This document shows positions 8,954 through 18,545 of a DNA stretch of 64,000 nt, piece after piece; within the stretch, counting starts at the first letter, position 1, and each line of letters starts with the position of its first letter. The DNA lies in contig NZ_SSSM01000004.1 in assembly GCF_004801885.1 (NCBI RefSeq), forward strand, positions 372,001 to 436,000, in the 5' to 3' direction. The translations under genes and the position numbers were made by a program. This DNA is from Naasia lichenicola. GTDB taxonomy: Bacteria > Actinomycetota > Actinomycetes > Actinomycetales > Microbacteriaceae. The notes beneath the pieces are model-generated. The model had not been told where the DNA came from. It saw only the letters and a program-made list of their open reading frames with translations, and did not search any database.

Positions 8954-9916
8954 TCAGCCCTTCGTCGCGCCCGCCAGCAGGCCGCGTACGAAGAAGCGCT
9001 GCAGGGAGAAGAAGACGATGAGCGGGACGATGATCGAGATGAAGGCACCCGCGGACTGCAGGAACCACTGATTGCCCCATGTGCCCGACAGGGAGTTCAA
9101 CGTCTGCGTGAGCGGGAGCGACGACGACGGCGCGAAGATCGTCGCGACGAGCAGATCGTTCCAGACCCAGAGGAACTGGAAGATCGCGAACGACGCGATC
9201 GCGGGCGTCGCGAGCGGCAGCACGATCCGGAAGAACATCTGCCCGTGCCCTGCTCCATCCACCCGTGCCGCCTCGATGACCTCGCCCGGGATCTCCGAGA
9301 TGAAGTTGTGCAGCATGAAGATCGCCAGCGGAAGGGCGAAGATCGCGTGCGCGATCCACACCGTCGCGAAGCTGTGCTCCGCATCCCGCAGCTCGAACCC
9401 CGGGAAGATGCCGACGCCGTTGACGGTCAGCCCCTTCGAGAAGAGGCTGAGCAGCGGGACGAGTGCCATCTGGATGGGCACGATCTGCAGGGCGAAGACA
9501 CCGACGAAGACGATGTTCTTGCCCTTGAAGTCGATCCACGCGAAGGCGTATGCCGCGAGCGAGGCGATGACGAGCGGGAACACCGTGGCCGGAATCGTGA
9601 TTCCGAGGGAGTTGATGAAGGACTGGGCCAGGGTGAGGGCCGTTCCTCCCGAGTTGAGAGCCTGCGAGTAGTTGTCGAGCGTGAACGACGGGTCGGTGAA
9701 GACCGTCCACCATCCGGTCGACTGCGTGTCCGCTCCTGGCCGGAACGAGGTGACGAAGAGGCCGAAGGTCGGGATCGTCCAGAAGATCGCGATGATGACC
9801 GCGACGATGGTGGCACCTCGCGAGGTCAGTCGCGCCTGCGCCGTCTTCTCGCTCTTGGCGTTCGCCCGAGCGATCTGCCGCTTCGACCTGTCGTCGATGA
9901 GAGTGTCGGCGATCAT
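8954..9916 (-). CDS. aglG: Alpha-glucoside-type ABC transporter permease, MalG family
   Basis: Inner-membrane permease of 320 residues with six predicted helices, belonging to carbohydrate-uptake family 1. The EAA loop that docks the ATPase is EAARVDGAGHGQMFFRIVLP (about residue 220). The ATG at 9916 overlaps the stop of the preceding permease (ATGA), so the pair is coupled. No ATP-binding subunit is encoded in the cluster; this is normal for actinobacterial systems that share a MsiK-type ATPase. Alpha-glucoside specificity is suggested by resemblance of the set to AglEFG and is not proven. Confidence 0.85.
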   Translation of the reverse strand: MIADTLIDDRSKRQIARANAKSEKTAQARLTSRGATIVAVIIAIFWTIPTFGLFVTSFRPGADTQSTGWWTVFTDPSFTLDNYSQALNSGGTALTLAQSFINSLGITIPATVFPLVIASLAAYAFAWIDFKGKNIVFVGVFALQIVPIQMALVPLLSLFSKGLTVNGVGIFPGFELRDAEHSFATVWIAHAIFALPLAIFMLHNFISEIPGEVIEAARVDGAGHGQMFFRIVLPLATPAIASFAIFQFLWVWNDLLVATIFAPSSSLPLTQTLNSLSGTWGNQWFLQSAGAFISIIVPLIVFFSLQRFFVRGLLAGATKG

Positions 9917-11256
9917 CGGATCTCCCTCTGCTTGCGCATCTGGTTGGCGTTGTAGATGATCAGCGGCAGCACGAAGAGGAACAGCACGACGGCGAGCGCC
10001 GCGGAGTGGCCGTAGCTCTGGAACCGCTGCTGCTGGTTGACCATCTCGAAGCCGAGCACGGTCGTGTTGGCACGTCCACCTGTCATCACCGCGACGATGT
10101 CGTAGACCTTCAGCGACCCGATGGCGATGGTGGTCAGCACCACGATCAGCGAGGACCGGATGCCCGGGACGGTGACGTTGGTGAAGCGCTGCCAGGCGTT
10201 CGTGCCGTCGAGCTCCGCCGCCTCCATCTGCTCCGTCGGGACGCCCTTGATGGCCGCCGACAGGATCACCATCGCGAACCCGGTCTGCGTCCAGATGAAG
10301 ACCACCAGGAGCAGGAAGGTGTTGATCAGCGGCTGGGCGTCGAGCCACGAGACCGGCTGTCCGCCGAAGGCCGTGATGATGGCGTTGAGCAGACCCACCT
10401 GCTCGCCCTGGCGGTTGTCGTAGATGAACTTCCAGATGATGCCGGCGCCGACGAACGAGATCGCCATCGGCATGAAGACGAGGCTCTTGAGGTACTTCTC
10501 GCCCTTCGCCCTGTCGATGAAGGCCGCGTAGGCGAGACCGACGATCGTCGAGAAGACGGGAGCCACGAGCACCCAGATCAGGGTGTTGACGACGGACCAG
10601 AAGCCCTCGGGGTTCGCGAAGACCCAGAAGTAGTTGTCGAGTCCGACGAACGTCTGCGACGTCTTGTCGAAGAACGACTGGTAGATCGTGGCGACGGTCG
10701 GATAGATGAGGCCGATGGTGAGCAGCAGGACAGCGGGCGTCATGAACGTGACGAGCTGGAAGAGGTACCCGGCCCCCTGCCTCGACCGATAGTCGGCGAA
10801 GAAGAGCAGCGCGCCGACGATCAGCGCGATGGCGAGCACCCAGATCAGGGCGTTCTGATACGGACGCAGCAGCATGAAGGCGAGCACCGGCAGCACGAAG
10901 CAGGCGGCGAGGCGCGCGTAGAAGTACCCCCTGCCGGCGCGAGGGGCGAACTCGATGAGCAGCAGGATGAGGGCCACGACGAGACCGAAGATCACCAGGA
11001 TGATCGGGATCTGGACGATCGGGTTGAGGCCGCCCATCCAGCGGAAGAGGCTGTTGAGCGAGAAGCCGAGTGAGACCGGCCGAGCGTCGTCGTTGGGGGG
11101 CGACGTGATGAGCGCGATGAAGGCGACCGCCAGGAGGACGGCCGCGCCCCCGACGATGAGCCGAGTGGTGTTCGCCGATCTCGGTGCCTTGGGCACCTTC
11201 GGCGGCTGCGCCGGTGCCGTGGCCACGGCGGGCGTCTTCGTTTGCAAGGAAGTCAT
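9913..11256 (-). CDS. aglF: Alpha-glucoside-type ABC transporter permease, MalF family
   Basis: Permease of 447 residues, longer than typical (~300) because about 190 N-terminal residues with extra membrane segments precede the usual six-helix core, a feature of AglF-like and MalF-like proteins. EAA loop EAAELDGTNAWQRFTNVTVP lies near residue 330. ATG at 11256 follows AAAAGGG; upstream in-frame codons lack a ribosome site. Cotranscribed between the binding protein and the second permease. Confidence 0.85.
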   Translation of the reverse strand: MTSLQTKTPAVATAPAQPPKVPKAPRSANTTRLIVGGAAVLLAVAFIALITSPPNDDARPVSLGFSLNSLFRWMGGLNPIVQIPIILVIFGLVVALILLLIEFAPRAGRGYFYARLAACFVLPVLAFMLLRPYQNALIWVLAIALIVGALLFFADYRSRQGAGYLFQLVTFMTPAVLLLTIGLIYPTVATIYQSFFDKTSQTFVGLDNYFWVFANPEGFWSVVNTLIWVLVAPVFSTIVGLAYAAFIDRAKGEKYLKSLVFMPMAISFVGAGIIWKFIYDNRQGEQVGLLNAIITAFGGQPVSWLDAQPLINTFLLLVVFIWTQTGFAMVILSAAIKGVPTEQMEAAELDGTNAWQRFTNVTVPGIRSSLIVVLTTIAIGSLKVYDIVAVMTGGRANTTVLGFEMVNQQQRFQSYGHSAALAVVLFLFVLPLIIYNANQMRKQREIR

Positions 11257-11400
11257 GAATACCCTTTTCGAGTACGACGGTGGACTCTCGGAGTGTGTGC
11301 AGCGCGGCTGCCTGCGAGCCGGGACGAGTGTTCGTCCGCCCCGGCCCCCATGCATTCGATTGCTGCGCGTGAGACCGCCCCGGTGAAGGAGCTGCCCCAC

Positions 11401-11432
11401 CGGCGGGGCCGGGTTCTCACCCAGCCCCGCCG
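11401..11432 (-). promoter_or_regulatory. Intercistronic hairpin between aglE and aglF
   Basis: A 14-bp stem with one mismatch (CGGCGGGGC-n-GGGT against ACCC-n-GCCCCGCCG) just after the binding-protein stop. Such structures commonly protect the 3' end of the binding-protein mRNA or reduce read-through so that the lipoprotein is made in excess over the permeases. Confidence 0.55.
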
Positions 11433-11441
11433 ACTGGCTGA

Positions 11442-12761
11442 CTAGTTGTCGTAGCCGGCCTGGATGTCACTGAGCACGGTGTCCGTGTCCTTGCCGTCGA
11501 TCCAGCTGACCATGCCCTTCCAAAAGGAGCCGGCACCGACGGTGGACGGCATCAGGTCGGATCCGTCGAAGCGGACCGTCGTGTTCGGGTCTTGGAGCAG
11601 CTTCATGGCGTCCTGCAGCAGCGGGCTGGATGCCTTGGAGGGGTCGGCGTTCAGGTTGGCCGAGATGACTCCACCCAGGCCGACACGGATGTCGGCGAAC
11701 TCGGGAGTCGCCATGTAGGCGGTGGCCTTCTGGACGGCCTCGGAGTCGCTGAACGGCGTCACGAACTCGCCGCCGACCTCGATGTTGGCCGCATCCGCCT
11801 CGATGCCCGGAAGCACGAAGCCGTAGACGTCACCATCGGGGCCGACCGTGGGGGTCGCTCCGGCGGCGGTCTTCACGTCGAGGAAGTTCGCCGAGAGGAA
11901 GGACGCCTGGTGGGTCAGCGCGCAGCTGCCGTCGGCGACCTTCGCCGCGACGTCACCGAACGCGGTGGAGTTGATGCTCTTGACATCGCCGTAACCGGCA
12001 TTCACGTACGCCGGGTTCTTCAGGATCTCTCCGACCGCGTCGAAGGCCTCCTTGATCTCGGGGTCGGTGAACTTCACGTCGCCGGCGACCCACTGGTCGT
12101 AGACGTCGGGGCCGGACTGGCGGAGCACGAGGTCCTCGATCCAGTCGGTTCCGGGCCAGCCGGATGCCGCGTCGGACGCGAAGCCCGCGCACCAGGGCGC
12201 GGTTCCGGTCTTCTCCTGGATGGTCTTGGTCAGGTCGAGGACTTCCTGGAAGGTCGTGGGAACGCTGACCCCCCACTCCTTGAACGCGGCGGGCGAGTAC
12301 CAGACGTAGCCCTTGATGTTCGCGAGCATCGGAGCCGCGTAGAACTTGCCGTCGAACGTGCCGTACTTCTTCCAGTCCGGCGACCAGTTCTTGTCGACGT
12401 TGGCCTCGGTCTCCTCGCCGGCCTCCTTGACCTCGCCGGTGTCGACGAGGGTCTTGAGCAGACCGGGCTGGGGAACGATGGCGATGTCGGGGGCCGAACC
12501 ACCGGACACCTTGGTGACGATGTTGCCTTCGAAGCTCTTGTCACCGGTGTAGACGACCTTGATGCCGGTGTCCTTGGTGAACTGCTCGAAGCTCTTGTTG
12601 AGCGCGTCGGCCTCGCCGCCGGTGATGCCGCCCGAGATGCGGACGGTCTGGTCACCGGTGGAACCGGTGTCCTCGGCCTCGGCGCAGCCCGCGAGGGCCA
12701 GTCCGGCGACGGCCAGGATCGCTAGGGGTGCTGTGTAACGGCGGCGCAGGGGTGACCGCAT
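11442..12761 (-). CDS. aglE: Alpha-glucoside-type ABC transporter substrate-binding lipoprotein
   Basis: Extracellular sugar-binding lipoprotein, 439 residues. Signal peptide with a twin-arginine-free basic n-region (RSPLRRRYTAP), hydrophobic core and lipobox LALAGC (Cys about 27). The mature part is a family-1 solute-binding fold with aromatic sugar contacts (GYVWYSPAAFKEWG; GWPGTDWIED). ATG at 12761 directly follows GGAGGAAAC. First gene of the ABC unit; a LacI-type operator lies 14 bp upstream of the start. It is closest in character to alpha-glucoside binding proteins; the exact sugar is not certain. Confidence 0.87.
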   Translation of the reverse strand: MRSPLRRRYTAPLAILAVAGLALAGCAEAEDTGSTGDQTVRISGGITGGEADALNKSFEQFTKDTGIKVVYTGDKSFEGNIVTKVSGGSAPDIAIVPQPGLLKTLVDTGEVKEAGEETEANVDKNWSPDWKKYGTFDGKFYAAPMLANIKGYVWYSPAAFKEWGVSVPTTFQEVLDLTKTIQEKTGTAPWCAGFASDAASGWPGTDWIEDLVLRQSGPDVYDQWVAGDVKFTDPEIKEAFDAVGEILKNPAYVNAGYGDVKSINSTAFGDVAAKVADGSCALTHQASFLSANFLDVKTAAGATPTVGPDGDVYGFVLPGIEADAANIEVGGEFVTPFSDSEAVQKATAYMATPEFADIRVGLGGVISANLNADPSKASSPLLQDAMKLLQDPNTTVRFDGSDLMPSTVGAGSFWKGMVSWIDGKDTDTVLSDIQAGYDN

Positions 12762-12774
12762 GTTTCCTCCTCGT

Positions 12775-12788
12775 TGAGAGCGTTCCCA
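12775..12788. promoter_or_regulatory. LacI-family operator upstream of aglE
   Basis: TGAGAGCGTTCCCA matches 12 of 14 positions of TGGGAGCGCTCCCA, the palindrome used by actinobacterial LacI regulators of oligosaccharide operons (CelR/CebR type). It lies in the 5' leader right before the aglE ribosome site. The neighbouring LacI gene at 12941 is the expected binder. Confidence 0.7.
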
Positions 12789-12940
12789 TCGCGAACTGGT
12801 CTTCGTCGACCCAATTCGATTTGGGGATGCGGATGGACATCCGCTTGGTGCGTGCTGTGGACGCGCGGCCCACGCTCTCACAGAGCGGTGCACTCGTGCA
12901 AGAGGGCTCGCGGCCGGACGGCGGCGGCGGGACGTGCACC

Positions 12941-14062
12941 TCAGATCGGGGGCGCCCCGCCGGCCCTGTGCATCGCTCCGACCGGCTGCGCGACGGACTC
13001 CCGTTCGATGATGTGGGAGGCCATCCGGGTCGGCCCCGGCTCGCCGGGCATTGCGTCAGATCTCTCCAGCATCATCGTCGCAGCGTCGACCGCCCAGCGT
13101 CCCATCTCGTAGTGCGGCAGCGCCACCGTCGTCAGTCCTGGAGCGAGGTTGTCCGCGATGAGCTCGAGGTTGTCCACCCCGACGACCGAGAGATCGCGCG
13201 GGATCCGGAGGTCGAACAGCGCGGCCGCCTGGTAGACGCCCATAGCCAACTGGTCGTTGAAGCAGAAGACCGCGGTGGGCCGTGCGCCGCGCTCGAGGAA
13301 GGATGCGAAAGCCACGCGGGCGATCCCCGTCGCGGCCGCGCCGCGCTCGACGCTCGCTCGCACGATGAGGCGCTCATCGATGCCGATCCCCGCACGCTGG
13401 ATGGCCCGCCGGTAGCCGGCGAGCCGGCCGCGCATCGCGGGGGTGTCCTCTGCGACGGTGAGGTGGGCGATCGATCGATGCCCGTCTCGGATGAGCAGCT
13501 CGACGGCTGCCTCGGCGATGGCCTCCTCGTCCGGCACCACGGCCGGCGCCGCGACGGCGGGATCGAACGCGTTGACGAGGACGGTGGGGATCTGGTGCAG
13601 CAGGGCGGGCAGCTCGATCTGCTGGTGGTACATCTTCGCGTAGATGACGGCGTCGACCTGATGGGCCAGGAGGGCTTCGATCTGATCCCGCTCGACCAGG
13701 ACGTCGCGGTTCGAGTTGACGACCATCAGGAGCATGCCGCGCTGGGCGGCGGCGGACTGCGCGCCGAGCACGAGCCGGCCCGCGAAGGGCGTGGTGGCGA
13801 TCTCGTCGCTCACGAATCCGATGATGCCCGACCGCTGACGGCGCAGCGCGCTGGCGATCCGGTTGGGCGCATAGCTCAGCTCGGCCGCGACCCGGAGGAC
13901 CTTCGCGCGCGTCTCAGCGCTGACCTGGCCCTGTCCGCTCATCGCGTGCGACACGGTGGTGACGGACACACCGGCGGCCTTCGCGACATCCGAGATGCCG
14001 TTCCGTTTCGCCGCTCGTCCTCGAGCCGGGGTGGTGTCCCGCACGCGGGTCAGTGTATCCAC
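12941..14062 (-). CDS. LacI-family transcriptional regulator of the alpha-glucoside operon
   Basis: Repressor of 373 residues: HTH ISDVAKAAGVSVTTVSHAMS (about residues 23-42), hinge APNRIASALRR and a ligand-binding core ending near SVVGVDNLELIADN. GTG 14062 is chosen because AGGA lies five bases upstream and because the longer frame (to 14128) would run into the rplL terminator. It is encoded upstream of, and on the same strand as, the ABC importer, whose promoter has a matching operator. Confidence 0.87.
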   Translation of the reverse strand: MDTLTRVRDTTPARGRAAKRNGISDVAKAAGVSVTTVSHAMSGQGQVSAETRAKVLRVAAELSYAPNRIASALRRQRSGIIGFVSDEIATTPFAGRLVLGAQSAAAQRGMLLMVVNSNRDVLVERDQIEALLAHQVDAVIYAKMYHQQIELPALLHQIPTVLVNAFDPAVAAPAVVPDEEAIAEAAVELLIRDGHRSIAHLTVAEDTPAMRGRLAGYRRAIQRAGIGIDERLIVRASVERGAAATGIARVAFASFLERGARPTAVFCFNDQLAMGVYQAAALFDLRIPRDLSVVGVDNLELIADNLAPGLTTVALPHYEMGRWAVDAATMMLERSDAMPGEPGPTRMASHIIERESVAQPVGAMHRAGGAPPI

Positions 14063-14109
14063 GACGATCCTGCCGAGCTGGCTCGTCGCATATATGCCCG
14101 AAAACGCAT

Positions 14110-14144
14110 GAATGGGTCCGTCACCCATGGTGACGGACCCATTC
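14110..14144 (-). terminator. Terminator of the rplJ-rplL operon
   Basis: Perfect 16-bp stem (GAATGGGTCCGTCACC and its complement) with a 3-nt loop, 140 bp after the rplL stop, followed on the minus strand by a short TTTT run. Convincing intrinsic terminator; it also isolates the LacI gene from ribosomal transcription. Confidence 0.85.
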
Positions 14145-14283
14145 AGGTCTCAACGCCGCAGATGCGACGCCGAAGAGTCGATGCCGCCGAGAGGCGGCGG
14201 CGACTATGGTTCGAGACAGCGGCGCAAGCATGCGCCGCCCCTCACCATGGCTGGGCCGAGTCGCTGGCGCGACCCGGCGCAGC

Positions 14284-14667
14284 TCACTTGAGGGTGACGG
14301 TCGCGCCGGCAGCCTCGAGCTGAGCCTTGGCCTTCTCGGCGGTCTCCTTGTTGGCGCCCTCGAGGACGGCCTTGGGAGCACCATCGACGAGTGCCTTCGC
14401 CTCACCGAGGCCGAGGCTGGTGAGGGCGCGCACCTCCTTGATGACCTGGATCTTCTTGTCACCGGCGGCCTCGAGGACGACGTCGAAGGAATCCTTCTCC
14501 TCGACCTCTTCCACCGGCGCGGCCGTGCCACCGGCAGCGGCTGCCGCGACGGGCGCGGCGGCGGTGACCTCGAAGACCTCTTCGAACTTCTTGACGAACT
14601 CGCTCAGTTCGATGAGCGTGAGCTCCTTGAATGCATCGAGCAGCTCGTCGGTCGACAGCTTGGCCAT
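14284..14667 (-). CDS. rplL: 50S ribosomal protein L7/L12
   Basis: Stalk protein of the large subunit, 127 residues. N-terminal dimerisation domain ([17 protein letters not shown]), Ala/Pro-rich hinge around residues 35-55, and C-terminal factor-binding domain with [20 protein letters not shown]. It follows rplJ after 96 bp with a good AAGGAGT ribosome site. Identification is certain. Confidence 0.99.
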   Translation of the reverse strand: MAKLSTDELLDAFKELTLIELSEFVKKFEEVFEVTAAAPVAAAAAGGTAAPVEEVEEKDSFDVVLEAAGDKKIQVIKEVRALTSLGLGEAKALVDGAPKAVLEGANKETAEKAKAQLEAAGATVTLK

Positions 14668-14763
14668 CGTTGACTCCTTTACGTCTTCATGTACAGCTAG
14701 TTGGTGGTGCGGGTTGTACTGCTGCGGTCTGGCGCGGCCGGTCCTGGATCAGGGCCGATCGGA

Positions 14764-15279
14764 TCAGGCTGCGGACTCTTGCTTCTCGCGCAGTGCGTCG
14801 ACGGTGCGAACCGCCTGCGACAGCGGCGCGTTGATCGTGTAAGCGGCTCGGAACAGCGTGGCCTTGAAGGCACCCGCCGCCTTGGCGAGGAGCACCTCCC
14901 GAGACTCGAGGTCCGCGAGCTTTCCGACCTCGGCAGCGCTCAGCGGAGCGCCGTCGAAGTAGCCGCTCTTCACGACGAGCAGAGGATTCGTCTTGGCGAA
15001 GTCACGAAGAGCCTTAGCGACGGCGACGGTGTCTCCGTGCACGAAGGCGATGGCGGAGGGGCCGGCGAGCTCCTCGTCGAACGACGAGATTCCTGCCTGG
15101 TTCGCCGCGATCTTGGTCAGCGTGTTCTTCACCACGGCGTAGGTGGCGTGCTCACCGATGTTCGTGCGCAGCTGCTTGAGCTGTGCCACCGTGAGCCCGC
15201 GGTACTCGGTCAGCAGGCTGGCGTTCGAGTCGCGGAACTTGTCCGCGAGCTCGGTGACCGATGCTTCCTTCGTCGCCAT
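14764..15279 (-). CDS. rplJ: 50S ribosomal protein L10
   Basis: Stalk-base protein L10, 171 residues, starting MATKEASVTELADKF with AAGGAGATCC upstream; the in-frame extension to 15399 is leader RNA. The N-terminal domain binds 23S rRNA and, as autogenous repressor, its own leader; the C-terminal helix carries the L7/L12 dimers. Cotranscribed with rplL. Confidence 0.98.
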   Translation of the reverse strand: MATKEASVTELADKFRDSNASLLTEYRGLTVAQLKQLRTNIGEHATYAVVKNTLTKIAANQAGISSFDEELAGPSAIAFVHGDTVAVAKALRDFAKTNPLLVVKSGYFDGAPLSAAEVGKLADLESREVLLAKAAGAFKATLFRAAYTINAPLSQAVRTVDALREKQESAA

Positions 15280-15480
15280 GGATCTCCTTAGTTGTCGTGC
15301 CGACCGCACGACCCGCTTGCGCGAGCACACCTGGAGAAACACGAGAAGCTCCGGCGCAAGCGCACGGAGCTTCGGCATCCCGGCTCGGAACGAGCACATG
15401 GACGAGTCACTTCACACACCTGCGCAGGCTCTCGTCTCCGAGATTTGAGGCGACATGTCCGGGTATTGATTCCGGGCACG
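15280..15480 (-). ncRNA. Ribosomal protein L10 leader (cis-regulatory RNA)
   Basis: The roughly 200 nt before rplJ are GC-rich and can fold: GAAGCTCCG (15345-15353) pairs with CGGAGCTTC (15365-15373) around an 11-nt loop, and ATG-proximal sequence follows the layout of L10 leaders, in which L10-(L12)4 binding represses translation. The call rests on position and structure; a covariance-model search was not possible. A plausible promoter (TTGGCG, 18 bp, TACTCT on the minus strand) lies near 15500-15540. Confidence 0.6.
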
Positions 15481-15573
15481 CCGACCACCGGCGGTCTTTG
15501 GCTTCGTCAAGAGTACGTCATGGGGCGCGATCCCGCCAACTCCACCCATCGCCACCTCGCGATCAGCCCATCC

Positions 15574-15611
15574 GTTACCAACTCCTTAGCCACCTGTTAC
15601 ACGGGGGAAAC
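15574..15611 (+). promoter_or_regulatory. Full-length GlnR-like box upstream of the purine ABC operon
   Basis: GTTAC (15574), CTTAG (15585), GTTAC (15596) and GAAAC (15607) are each separated by exactly six bases, the GTNAC-N6-GAAAC-N6-GTNAC-N6-GAAAC architecture of the actinobacterial nitrogen regulator GlnR. Three of four elements are perfect. It lies about 150 bp before the start of the binding-protein gene at 15761, suggesting nitrogen-limited induction. Binding by GlnR itself is inferred. Confidence 0.65.
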
Positions 15612-15760
15612 ACGCTGACCCGTCGGCGAAACCTGGGCGCCATAGCCTCGCTAGGTCACACCCCCCCGGTTGCGGGTCGCTCGCAGCCCGTCGGCCGCGC
15701 GCGTCGACGGATCCGGCCCGCATCATCGAACCGCATCTCACGAGTGGAGTCCCCATCACC

Positions 15761-16837
15761 ATGAAGACCCGTGCATTCCCGGCCAAGGCGGTGCGCAGGG
15801 CGACCGCCGTCCTTCTCGCGACCGCGGCCGCCATCTCCCTCGCCGCCTGCTCCTCGGGCGGCGACAGCGCCGCCTCCGGCGACGGCGAGGCCGCCGACTT
15901 CGGCGACCTGAGCGTCCAGCTCTCCTGGATCAAGAACGAGGAGTTCTCGGGCGAGTTCTTCGCCGACTCGAAGGGCTACTACACCGACGCCGGCTTCTCC
16001 TCCGTCACCCTGACGGCCGGCCCATCCACCGGAACGGCGGAGCTGCTCTCGAACAGCGCCGATGTCGCGCTGAGCGACGCCGTCTCCGTCGGCACCGTCG
16101 TCGCCAACGAGGACGCGCCCCTGAAGATCATCGGCACCACGTACCAGAAGAACCCCTTCACCATCCTGTCGCTGGCGGACGGCGGCAACATCGCCACCCC
16201 CGAGGACATGATCGGCAAGAAGATCGGCGTCCAGGCCTCCAACACCTCGCTGTTCCAGGCGCTGCTCGCGGCCAACGACATCGACGAGAGCCAGGTCACG
16301 GTCGTCCCCGTCGAATACGACCCGTCCGTGCTGGTGAACGGCGACGTCGACGGCTTCGTCGCGTACCTGACCAACGAGGCGATCACCGTGGCCGCGCAGG
16401 GCAACGAGGTCACCAACCTGCCGTTCGCCGACAACGGCCTGCCGTTCGTGGCGGAGACCGTCACGGTCACCGACCAGTCCATCGCCGAGAACCGCGAGGC
16501 TCTGAAGGCGTTCCTGCTCGCGGAGATCAAGGGCTGGACCGACGCGGTGAACGACCCAGAGGCCGGCGCCCAGCTCGCCCTGACCGACTACGGGAAGGAC
16601 CTCGGACTCGACGAGACCAACTCGATCGCCGGCGCCACGGCGCAGGCCGAGGACCTCGTCGTCTCGGACGACACAGTGGCCAACGGCCTGTTCACGATCA
16701 CGGACACCCTGCAGCAGGAGACAGTGGACAGCCTCGCCAAGGCGGGGATCGACGTGAGCGTCGACGACCTGTTCGACATGTCGCTCCTCGACGAGGTCTA
16801 CAAGGAGAACCCGGACCTCGTCGCCTACGCGAAGTAG
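15761..16837 (+). CDS. NMT1/THI5-type ABC transporter substrate-binding lipoprotein
   Basis: Lipoprotein of 358 residues with signal peptide and lipobox LAAC (Cys about 29), then an NMT1/THI5-like binding domain ([41 protein letters not shown]). This family binds pyrimidine precursors of thiamine, taurine/sulfonates, nitrate and various nitrogen heterocycles. It heads a four-gene ABC unit that faces a xanthine dehydrogenase/adenine deaminase operon and has a GlnR-like box upstream. A purine, purine-derived or related heterocyclic ligand is therefore likely, but not shown by sequence. Confidence 0.85.
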   Translation: MKTRAFPAKAVRRATAVLLATAAAISLAACSSGGDSAASGDGEAADFGDLSVQLSWIKNEEFSGEFFADSKGYYTDAGFSSVTLTAGPSTGTAELLSNSADVALSDAVSVGTVVANEDAPLKIIGTTYQKNPFTILSLADGGNIATPEDMIGKKIGVQASNTSLFQALLAANDIDESQVTVVPVEYDPSVLVNGDVDGFVAYLTNEAITVAAQGNEVTNLPFADNGLPFVAETVTVTDQSIAENREALKAFLLAEIKGWTDAVNDPEAGAQLALTDYGKDLGLDETNSIAGATAQAEDLVVSDDTVANGLFTITDTLQQETVDSLAKAGIDVSVDDLFDMSLLDEVYKENPDLVAYAK

Positions 16838-16842
16838 TCCTC

Positions 16843-16884
16843 ATGTCGGTCGGCCGATCGCATCCGCATCGGCCGACCCGACAT
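16843..16884 (+). promoter_or_regulatory. Intercistronic hairpin after the substrate-binding protein gene
   Basis: ATGTCGG-TCGGCCGAT pairs with ATCGGCCGA-CCCGACAT (16 bp with one bulged base, 9-nt loop) immediately after the stop at 16837. Placement between binding protein and ATPase suggests mRNA stabilisation or partial termination to adjust subunit ratio. Confidence 0.6.
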
Positions 16885-16917
16885 CCCACCCGCTCAGCAG
16901 TTCAAGGAGATCCCCTC

Positions 16918-17742
16918 ATGACTGACGTGGCAGTTTCCGACACCGCGGCCACAGCACTCGGCACCGGTGTGCAGATCAGCGATCTGAAGAAGGAGTTCAA
17001 GATGGGCTCCCGCAGCGTCATGGCGCTGCAGGACACCACCCTGCACACGGATCAGGGGACCTTTCTCGCGCTGCTCGGCCCGTCGGGCTGCGGCAAGTCC
17101 ACCATCCTGCGGATCCTCGCCGGCCTCGAAGAGCCGACCTCGGGCACGACCCGGGTCGACGGCAAGAGCCCCAAGGAGCTGCGCCGCAACAACGAGCTCG
17201 GCATCGCCTTCCAGGATCACGCACTGCTGCCGTGGCGCAGCGTGATCTCCAACATCCGCCTTCCGTTCGAGATCGCCGGCAAGAAGGTCGACACCGCCTA
17301 CGTCGACGAGCTCATCGACCTCGTGGGGCTCCGCGGCTTCGAGAAGGCCAAGCCCGCCCAGCTCTCCGGCGGCATGCGCCAGCGCGTCTCCATCGCCCGC
17401 TCCCTGGTGATGAAGCCGTCGGTGCTGCTGCTCGACGAGCCGTTCGGCGCGCTCGACGACATGACCCGGCAGAAGCTCAACCTCGAGCTGCTGCGGATCT
17501 GGACCGAGAAGCCCGCGACGACCCTCCTGGTCACCCACGGTATCTCCGAGGCCATCTTCCTGTCGGACCAGGTCGCGGTGATGAGCCCGCGCCCCGGCCG
17601 GATCAAGGAGATCATCGACATCGACCTGCCCCGTCCTCGACACCCGGACATGCAGCGCACGCCCGAGTTCCATGCGTACGTGGATCAGGCGTCCGAGCTG
17701 CTCTTCGGGCTCGGCGGCGCCGCTGCGGACGACGACCACTGA
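16918..17742 (+). CDS. ABC transporter ATP-binding protein (nitrate/taurine/NMT1 type)
   Basis: ATPase of 274 residues with Walker [11 protein letters not shown]-loop [12 protein letters not shown], signature LSGGMRQR, Walker [14 protein letters not shown] and switch His in LVTHGISEA. The LLPWR and DEPFGALD motifs are typical of the TauB/SsuB/ThiZ group that pairs with NMT1 binding proteins. ATG at 16918 follows AAGGAGATCCCCTC. Its stop shares a base with the next start (TGATG). Confidence 0.92.
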   Translation: MTDVAVSDTAATALGTGVQISDLKKEFKMGSRSVMALQDTTLHTDQGTFLALLGPSGCGKSTILRILAGLEEPTSGTTRVDGKSPKELRRNNELGIAFQDHALLPWRSVISNIRLPFEIAGKKVDTAYVDELIDLVGLRGFEKAKPAQLSGGMRQRVSIARSLVMKPSVLLLDEPFGALDDMTRQKLNLELLRIWTEKPATTLLVTHGISEAIFLSDQVAVMSPRPGRIKEIIDIDLPRPRHPDMQRTPEFHAYVDQASELLFGLGGAAADDDH

Positions 17743-18545
17743 TGAGGACGGTCAGGCTCCCGTCCTGGGCGATCGGCATCCTCGGCGTCATCGGCGTGAT
17801 CGCCATCTGGTGGATCCTCGCAGCGACGGTCTTCGCTCCCGCGGCCGGCTCGAAGTTCTCCAGCGTCCCGACCCCGCCCCAGGTCGTTGCGACCTGGGTC
17901 TCCGACGGCTTCTCCTTCTACTGGACGAACTTCTCCGTCACCCTCGCCGAAGCCGGCATCGGCTACGTCTTCGGCAACCTGGCGGCGCTGATCCTCTCGG
18001 CGCTCGTCCTCGTGGTGCCCCGCCTCGAGGGCGTCGTGATGCAGATCGCCGTCGTCACCTACTGCGTGCCGATCGTCGCCATCGGGCCGCTGCTCATCCT
18101 CATCCTCGGCGGCGCGAAGACGCAGGGCGCGACCTCGGCGACAGCGGTCTTCCTCGCGGGGCTGTCGGTGTTCTTCACCACGGTCGTCGGCTCCATCCTC
18201 GGCTTCAAGGCCGCGGACCGCGCCTCGCTCGACGTGGTCACCGTCTACGGCGGCAGCAAGTTCACCCAGCTGCGCAAGGTCCGCCTCATCGCGGCGCTGC
18301 CGAACATCCTCAACTCGCTGCAGATCGCGGTGCCCGCCGCCTTCCTCGGGGCCGTGCTCGGCGAGTACTTCGGCAAGATCGAGCAGGGCGTCGGCCCCAT
18401 CTTCGTCGCAGCCCAAGTCACCCTCAACTCCCCGCGAGTCTGGGCGCTGTTCCTGCTCTGCGCGGCCGTCGCCCTCGCCGGATACGCCCTCGTCGGGCTC
18501 ATCGCCCGCTTCGCCGCACCATGGACACGAGGAAGGAGCGCCTGA
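17742..18545 (+). CDS. ABC transporter permease, SsuC/TauC family (first)
   Basis: Inner-membrane permease of 267 residues with about six hydrophobic segments. The conserved cytoplasmic loop reads DVVTVYGGSKFTQLRKVRLI, followed by ALPNILNSLQIAVPAAFLGAV, as in SsuC/TauC/ThiX. It overlaps the ATPase stop by one base and the next permease by one base, so stoichiometric synthesis is expected. Two non-identical permeases imply a heterodimeric channel, less common in this family. Confidence 0.88.
   Translation: MRTVRLPSWAIGILGVIGVIAIWWILAATVFAPAAGSKFSSVPTPPQVVATWVSDGFSFYWTNFSVTLAEAGIGYVFGNLAALILSALVLVVPRLEGVVMQIAVVTYCVPIVAIGPLLILILGGAKTQGATSATAVFLAGLSVFFTTVVGSILGFKAADRASLDVVTVYGGSKFTQLRKVRLIAALPNILNSLQIAVPAAFLGAVLGEYFGKIEQGVGPIFVAAQVTLNSPRVWALFLLCAAVALAGYALVGLIARFAAPWTRGRSA

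Noticed and set aside
6965-9955. A 996-codon open frame on the plus strand opposite the ABC exporter and permease genes
   Set aside because: Low-complexity Asp/Arg/Glu/Gly-rich translation without any domain; it is the antisense shadow of well-supported genes in 70% GC DNA.
15280-15399. 40-residue N-terminal extension of L10
   Set aside because: L10 begins at the conserved MATKEASV with a strong ribosome site; the extension is leader RNA.
15574-15760. Possible TPP riboswitch before the NMT1-type importer
   Set aside because: The conserved CTGAGA and ACCTGAT-type elements of the thi-box are absent; the GlnR-like box explains the striking sequence better.
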